Assembly (NCBI GenBank): GCA_900770765.1
Contig: CAAGLK010000112.1
Coordinates: forward strand, 1-64,000
From: Helicobacteraceae bacterium
GTDB lineage: Bacteria; Campylobacterota; Campylobacteria; Campylobacterales; Helicobacteraceae
DNA: 64,000 nt
Reading direction: 5' to 3'
Below, in pieces: positions 59,733 through 64,000 of this stretch. Every line of letters begins with the position of its first letter. Positions within the stretch are counted from its first letter, which is position 1. The notes beneath the pieces were generated by a model, which made no database searches, was not told the DNA's origin, and worked only from the letters and a program-made list of their open reading frames with translations. The position numbers and the translations under genes are program-made.

Positions 59733-61391
59733 ATGATTATGAAGAAGTTTATGACCTTTATGCTTTTATTAGCTGCGATTACAGTCGGTGGCTATGTTGG
59801 CTCCATTTATTATATGGGAAATGTGAGTGATAAGATAGCAGCAAAAATAACGGAAAGCAAATATATTAAGGCTTCTAATTATAATGCTACTTTTTTGTCT
59901 AGTAAATTGGAGTTTGATGTGGATATTGATAAGCTAGTTAATAATTTAGAAAAAATACCAAAAGATGTGCTTAGCAACATTAAAAAGGACATTAGAGGTG
60001 GCAAAGTTGTAATCAGCTTCAATCACAACATTTTAACTAGCGAGTGGATTAGCGGAAACTTTGAGTTTAACTCAAATAAAGCTATCAAAAATGGTGCAAA
60101 ATTTAGTGGGAGAATCAATAAAGACTCACTATTTAGCAAAGAGCCTATAGTGACTATCAATGCAACTTTGGGCGAGATTAGCGACAAAATCCTTAATAAG
60201 ACTATAAATTCTACAAATGGTGCCGTTAGAATCGAAGCCAATATTAATAGCGTAAAGAGTATTGATTTTAACTTGCCGCTAAAAATAGATAATGTAAATG
60301 GTGCGATAAATATGGGATTTAATAGCAAAAATGGTGAGTTATTTGTATCAAGTGCCGGATTTAGCATTAAAGAACTTAGAGAAGAGGAAGTCAGCATTAA
60401 TGATTTAGATTTTAATATGAGATTTGCGGATAAACTTGATTATAAGAGTTTTGAGAATTTTAGTCTTTTAGATTTAGATAATGAAGAAAAATTAGTAAAA
60501 ACATGGTCAAAGCTGCTAGAAAACAACAAAATAGATATGGAAGCAAAAGTTAAGAAAATCACTATATACAATGATGATTTTAGCGAAATCATCCTAGAAA
60601 ATGTAAATATTAATTATGAATCATTATCCAAAGACAATAAATTACTTGATAAAATCTCGCTTAATGTTGGTAAATTTAGAGCAAATGATGGCAGAGAAAA
60701 TATAGAGCTAGATAATCTAGCAATTAATGCAGATGGCAATGTTAGCGACTTTTACAACTACACTCGCCTTAGTGTAAAAAATCAAGGTTTAGCTATGCTT
60801 CTTATTGACAATGAAAGTAGTGGCGATATAAGTGTGGATAAAATATATATTAGCAGCTTTGATAGTGATGGGGTAGAAGATGGCATTAAAATCAATAAAA
60901 TACAAGCTAATGTCAGCTTCATATCACAAAAAAACATAAATGGTGGAATAAAAATAAATATCGCCTCGATAGAGCCTTTAGAAAGCACTTTAGAATATGT
61001 TAAAAATATATTTGGACAAGATATACCAAGCATCAAAAATGTCAATGTCAATTTGGATTTAAAAAATCTAAACAAAAAACAGCTCAAAAACTACATAATC
61101 GCACTTAAAAATGAGCCAGAATTACTACAAGATGTGTTTTTATTTGAGAATCTAAACTTTATTTTAGATGTAAATAAAATTGGCATATCTTTAGATAATA
61201 ACGATATAAATTTAAGTGCTAAAATTACCAAAAATAGAACTTTTAATGGCGAGGGCAAAATTGAGCTAAATAGACTACCAGAGTTTTTAGGTCAATTTCC
61301 GCATAATCTAAAAAATAGAGATGGAAAATATGTGGGCGATTTTAGATTTAACGAAAATGAAATTTTTTTAAATGATGAAAGAATTTTTTAA
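59733..61391 (+). CDS. Large membrane-anchored periplasmic protein, DUF945/YdgA-like
   Basis: From ATG 59733 the product has 552 residues: one N-terminal membrane anchor (FMTFMLLLAAITVGGYVGSIYYMG) and a long Asn/Lys/Ile/Asp-rich beta-strand domain. Recurrent units such as KVVISFNHNILTSEWISG, NGAINMGFNSKNGELFV and INIASIEPLESTL resemble YdgA (DUF945) proteins, whose role is unknown. ATG 59733 is chosen because AAGGA lies just upstream and the anchor begins there; the open frame upstream of it is not protein-like. The C-terminus NEIFLNDERIF ends abruptly and could be shortened. Confidence 0.7.
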   Translation: MIMKKFMTFMLLLAAITVGGYVGSIYYMGNVSDKIAAKITESKYIKASNYNATFLSSKLEFDVDIDKLVNNLEKIPKDVLSNIKKDIRGGKVVISFNHNILTSEWISGNFEFNSNKAIKNGAKFSGRINKDSLFSKEPIVTINATLGEISDKILNKTINSTNGAVRIEANINSVKSIDFNLPLKIDNVNGAINMGFNSKNGELFVSSAGFSIKELREEEVSINDLDFNMRFADKLDYKSFENFSLLDLDNEEKLVKTWSKLLENNKIDMEAKVKKITIYNDDFSEIILENVNINYESLSKDNKLLDKISLNVGKFRANDGRENIELDNLAINADGNVSDFYNYTRLSVKNQGLAMLLIDNESSGDISVDKIYISSFDSDGVEDGIKINKIQANVSFISQKNINGGIKINIASIEPLESTLEYVKNIFGQDIPSIKNVNVNLDLKNLNKKQLKNYIIALKNEPELLQDVFLFENLNFILDVNKIGISLDNNDINLSAKITKNRTFNGEGKIELNRLPEFLGQFPHNLKNRDGKYVGDFRFNENEIFLNDERIF

Positions 61392-61615
61392 GAGTGTGTT
61401 AATTTTTGGCATTTTTTGCATCTTTCAAGGTCTATCATTAAAAATACTTTGTCTGCACTTTATGCGAATAAACACCTACAAAAAACGCATATTTAGCTCA
61501 ATGATGGCTATAAATTTGGATTTTTCAAATTTAGCAATGCTTCATCACGACCATAAGTATATTCATAAATCTCGCCGCATTCTCTTATCCGCAACATTAG
61601 CTTACGATTCCACAC

Positions 61616-61638
61616 TTTAGGATTCCAAGAATCCTAAA
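61616..61638. repeat. Perfect inverted repeat at the end of the porin gene
   Basis: TTTAGGATTC (61616-61625) pairs with GAATCCTAAA (61629-61638) around a CAA loop. It contains the porin stop codon; no T run follows on either strand, so terminator function is uncertain. The 242 nt from 61392 to here hold no convincing gene. Confidence 0.6.
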
Positions 61639-62962
61639 AATAATAAGTGGCTTCTACTTTAAATTGATTTCTGTTTTCACTATTTGTTTCACCTGCTAAA
61701 ATCTCGCCACTTCGCTCTGCTTTTAGCATCGCATAATAAGTTAGAATCTCTATGTTTTTACTATATTTCCACAAAACACTAGGAGTAATTTCATAAAAGT
61801 CAATATCTCTTTTACCGCCGCCGCTATCTAGCTTATTTGCCCCATTTACATAATCTAGCTCTAAACTTAAAGATTCCAGAAGTTCATAAGAGATTCCAGC
61901 ATAAATTACGCTTAAATCTTTTTTATCCCTTGTAGGCAATGCACCGCCAATGGCTGAGAAATTCACTTCGGTAGCTTCATTATCAAACCATATTTTACCC
62001 GCCTTTTGCAACTCGCCCTCACCATCTAGCGACACCGCAAAATTGTCTTTAGTATTTGTGATATAACCTAGCCTAAAGCCAAGTGGAATCTCAAAGGATT
62101 CTAAGTCTAAAGAAGCCTCTAAACTTATAAAATCATTTTTTGTAACATAGCTATTTTGTGGCACTCCCAAGCCTTGCAATATAGAATCCAAGCCATGATT
62201 ATTTACATCTGCATAAGCATATTGTCCGCTTAATGAAAAGATTCCATAATTAAATTTAAGCTCTGTAAAAATCGCAGAATCCAAAACTTTATCTATATAA
62301 AAATACCATGCTTGTGCTTCAACGCCACTATTTTCAAAAGGATGGTTAAAGGTAAAAGCCGCAGTATAAAGTGGCTTTGCTATGCTTCTATCCCCTAAAT
62401 CACCGCTTAAATCATCTAAACTCCACGAATCAAAAGCGCCGCCAATAAAAGTTAAATAGCCTAAATCGCTATTTGTAGCTAAGATTCCAGTCCCTCTATC
62501 ATAAGCGGCATCATTTAGCGGTGTTGTTAAATACGCTTTGCCAATGTTTATATTTGTGTTTGTGGAATCTGGGGCAATTGTCGCATAAAATGTGCTAACA
62601 CCAAACGCCCCGTCCTTACCACTTCCTAACCCTTCGCCTAAAAATGGAGCTATATCTTCATTTGCTGGGCTACCTTTACCATGATTTACATTATTTTCAC
62701 CATCATAGCGGATTCCAAGACTTAGAGACACTGCATTTTGCGCTGGTGTTTTAAACTCCGCTTCCGCCTTCCAAGTGTGAGCTACCTCACCGCTTCCATT
62801 ATTATCTTTAATGAAATTTTGATTTTTAAAGCGATTATCCTCATATTCATAGCTTAAATATCCGCTAACGCCTACGCCTTTAATTGCTTCTTCTAAACTT
62901 TGCGCATTTGCGATTCCACCTAAAGCCACAATTGCTGCTAAACTTAATTTTAATTTCCCCAT
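61634..62962 (-). CDS. Outer membrane porin (Opr/MOMP-like)
   Basis: The 442-residue protein has a signal peptide (KLKLSLAAIVALGGIANAQ) followed by SLEEAIKGVGVSGYLSYEYED, a start commonly seen in Helicobacter/Campylobacter Opr-family porins. It continues with amphipathic beta strands with aromatic ends and finishes with FKVEATYYF, the terminal Phe signal for BamA insertion. It therefore forms a barrel in the outer membrane; the substrate cannot be read from sequence. It is monocistronic with a 140-nt gap to gltX. Confidence 0.86.
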   Translation of the reverse strand: MGKLKLSLAAIVALGGIANAQSLEEAIKGVGVSGYLSYEYEDNRFKNQNFIKDNNGSGEVAHTWKAEAEFKTPAQNAVSLSLGIRYDGENNVNHGKGSPANEDIAPFLGEGLGSGKDGAFGVSTFYATIAPDSTNTNINIGKAYLTTPLNDAAYDRGTGILATNSDLGYLTFIGGAFDSWSLDDLSGDLGDRSIAKPLYTAAFTFNHPFENSGVEAQAWYFYIDKVLDSAIFTELKFNYGIFSLSGQYAYADVNNHGLDSILQGLGVPQNSYVTKNDFISLEASLDLESFEIPLGFRLGYITNTKDNFAVSLDGEGELQKAGKIWFDNEATEVNFSAIGGALPTRDKKDLSVIYAGISYELLESLSLELDYVNGANKLDSGGGKRDIDFYEITPSVLWKYSKNIEILTYYAMLKAERSGEILAGETNSENRNQFKVEATYYF

Positions 62963-63102
62963 AAAAACTCCTTTTTAAGATTAAAAACAGCATTTTATAG
63001 AATCTAAACTTAAATAAATATATTAATTTAAAATTTTAATAAAACTTTAATATTTGGATTCCACCCAAGCCATTTTTGAAGGCAAAAAGGCGGAATCTTA
63101 TT

Positions 63103-64000
63103 TTAAGATTCCAAGCTAACTAGTGCATTTTTAAGCCTTAAAATCACTTCATTTTTGCCAAGCGCACTTAAAAGGGCGATGATTCCCACGCCGCCGCTTT
63201 TGCCTAAAAGTGCGTAACGAAGCGGCATAAAAAGCGTTTTGGATTCCACGCCACTTTGTTTTGTAAAAGATTCTAAGAATTCCTCGCTTTCTTTTTGATT
63301 GCTAAAATCGCTTTTGAAATTGCTTAAAAACTCATAAAGGCTTTTTAGATTTTCTATATTTGCTTGTGTCGCTACTTTCTTTTTAAATTTTTCATCAAAT
63401 TCCTGTGGTGCATTTAAACATTCATTAAGGATTCTAACAAAGTCAAGCATACTCTCGCTTCTATCTTTTATCTCGCTATAAAGTGCATTTTGCACATGCT
63501 CACTTGGAATCTTGCCACCATAGAATCCTAAAAGCGAATTGATTTTTTCATTACTCGCTTCTTTAATATAATGTGCGTTTAGCCACTTTAGCTTTGTTAT
63601 GTTATACGCACTAGGCGAAGTGTTTAGATTCTGTGGATTAAATAACTCTAACATCTCTTTTATACTAAAAATCTCTTTATCCCCATAACTCCAGCCAAGT
63701 CGCACTAAAAAATTTAATAAAGATTCCGGCAAGAATCCTAACTCTTTATATTCCATAACACTCATCGCCCCATCTCGCTTACTTAGCTTCTGCCCTTTTT
63801 CATTTAAAATCATAGGCACATGAAAAAATCGTGGAATCTTAAAGTCTAATGCGTTATACACAATAATTTGCTTTGGCGTATTGCTTAAATGGTCATCGCC
63901 TCTAATTACATCCGTTACGCCCATAAGTGCATCATCAATAGCCACGACAAAGTTATAAGTAGGCGTCCCATCGCTTCTAGCGATTATAAAATCATCAAGC
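63103..64000 (-). CDS. gltX: Glutamyl-tRNA synthetase, 5' part outside window
   Basis: The frame stays open to the right edge, so only the C-terminal ~299 residues are present. The class I synthetase landmarks are RSDGTPTYNFVVAIDD, VTDVIRGDDHLSNTPKQI, and the KMSKS-type loop KLSKRDGAMSV, followed by the helical anticodon-binding domain (LGFLPESLLNFLVRLGWSYG). GltX charges tRNA-Glu, and in this group also tRNA-Gln, whose Glu is amidated by GatCAB (gatB at 41-43 kb). Which of the two Helicobacter GluRS paralogues it is cannot be decided from this part. Confidence 0.95.
   Translation of the reverse strand, partial: LDDFIIARSDGTPTYNFVVAIDDALMGVTDVIRGDDHLSNTPKQIIVYNALDFKIPRFFHVPMILNEKGQKLSKRDGAMSVMEYKELGFLPESLLNFLVRLGWSYGDKEIFSIKEMLELFNPQNLNTSPSAYNITKLKWLNAHYIKEASNEKINSLLGFYGGKIPSEHVQNALYSEIKDRSESMLDFVRILNECLNAPQEFDEKFKKKVATQANIENLKSLYEFLSNFKSDFSNQKESEEFLESFTKQSGVESKTLFMPLRYALLGKSGGVGIIALLSALGKNEVILRLKNALVSLES

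Noticed and set aside
61372..61620. Open frame of 82 codons after the YdgA-like gene
   Set aside because: It overlaps the preceding gene, has no convincing ribosome-binding site, and its composition is not protein-like after the first 25 residues. It ends in the inverted repeat of the porin gene.
1..64000. tRNA, rRNA, insertion sequences, prophage genes
   Set aside because: I looked for cloverleaf-like segments, rRNA blocks, transposases and integrases and saw none in this window.

Overview
The window is AT-rich and reads as a chromosomal segment of a Campylobacterota species close to Helicobacter. Several gene orders agree with what I remember of H. pylori: fliY-fliM-fliA-(small membrane protein)-flhG-flhF-folK-pepQ-aroQ, def-clpP-tig, fliW-bamD-lon, pyrD-M16 peptidase-dapA-SDR-pgsA, and ksgA beside rnj. 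It also carries genes I associate with larger-genome Helicobacter or Campylobacter relatives: proA, a GGDEF-derived protein, a CetA/CetB aerotaxis pair, moaA/mobA, gltS and a MetNIQ transporter. Species cannot be fixed from the sequence alone.

Layout. 1-4.6 kb: a glycosyltransferase-like membrane protein (cut by the left edge), a lone pseudopilin, ksgA and rnj. 4.8-8.1 kb: a secreted autotransporter and a periplasmic YceI-like protein. 8.3-18 kb: proA, then a long minus-strand run (ispG, a beta-propeller protein, rsmD, def, a GGDEF-derived protein, clpP, tig). 18-26.6 kb: metNIQ, miaA/proC, fliW, bamD, lon, rnhB. 26.6-31.7 kb: an accessory defence island, all on the minus strand: a HaeIII-family restriction enzyme with its C5 methyltransferase, a large nuclease-like/N-methyltransferase protein and a small partner, with hairpin repeats at its 3' end. 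31.8-38.8 kb: pyrD, M16 peptidase, dapA, SDR, pgsA, three very small ORFs, rseP and a PLP-binding protein. 38.8-45.5 kb: dps with a Fur-like operator, gltS, upp, gatB, flhB, mobA, moaA. 45.5-53 kb: the flagellar switch and regulation operon continuing into folK, pepQ and aroQ. 53-64 kb: rlmN, a nucleoside phosphorylase-like gene containing two parS-like palindromes, an S4 protein, an isochorismatase-like hydrolase, cetA/cetB, argG, a large periplasmic-facing protein, a porin and the 3' part of gltX.

The genes fall into a few working groups: flagellar assembly and its regulation (fliY, fliM, fliA, flhG, flhF, flhB, fliW); protein quality control (tig, clpP, def, lon, rseP); translation and RNA processing (ksgA, rsmD, rlmN, miaA, rnj, gatB, gltX); amino-acid and cofactor supply (proA, proC, dapA, argG, aroQ, folK, ispG, moaA, mobA); and redox taxis (cetA/cetB).

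The observations I rate highest are: a roughly 195-nt, in-frame, three-hairpin insertion inside dapA; two parS-like 16-mers inside a coding gene; a family of intergenic hairpins with fixed ends and compensating inner stems; ksgA apparently starting at AUA; the composite restriction-modification island; and a strong excess of the word GAATC/GATTC that also builds the transcription terminators. All counts were made by eye and are approximate.
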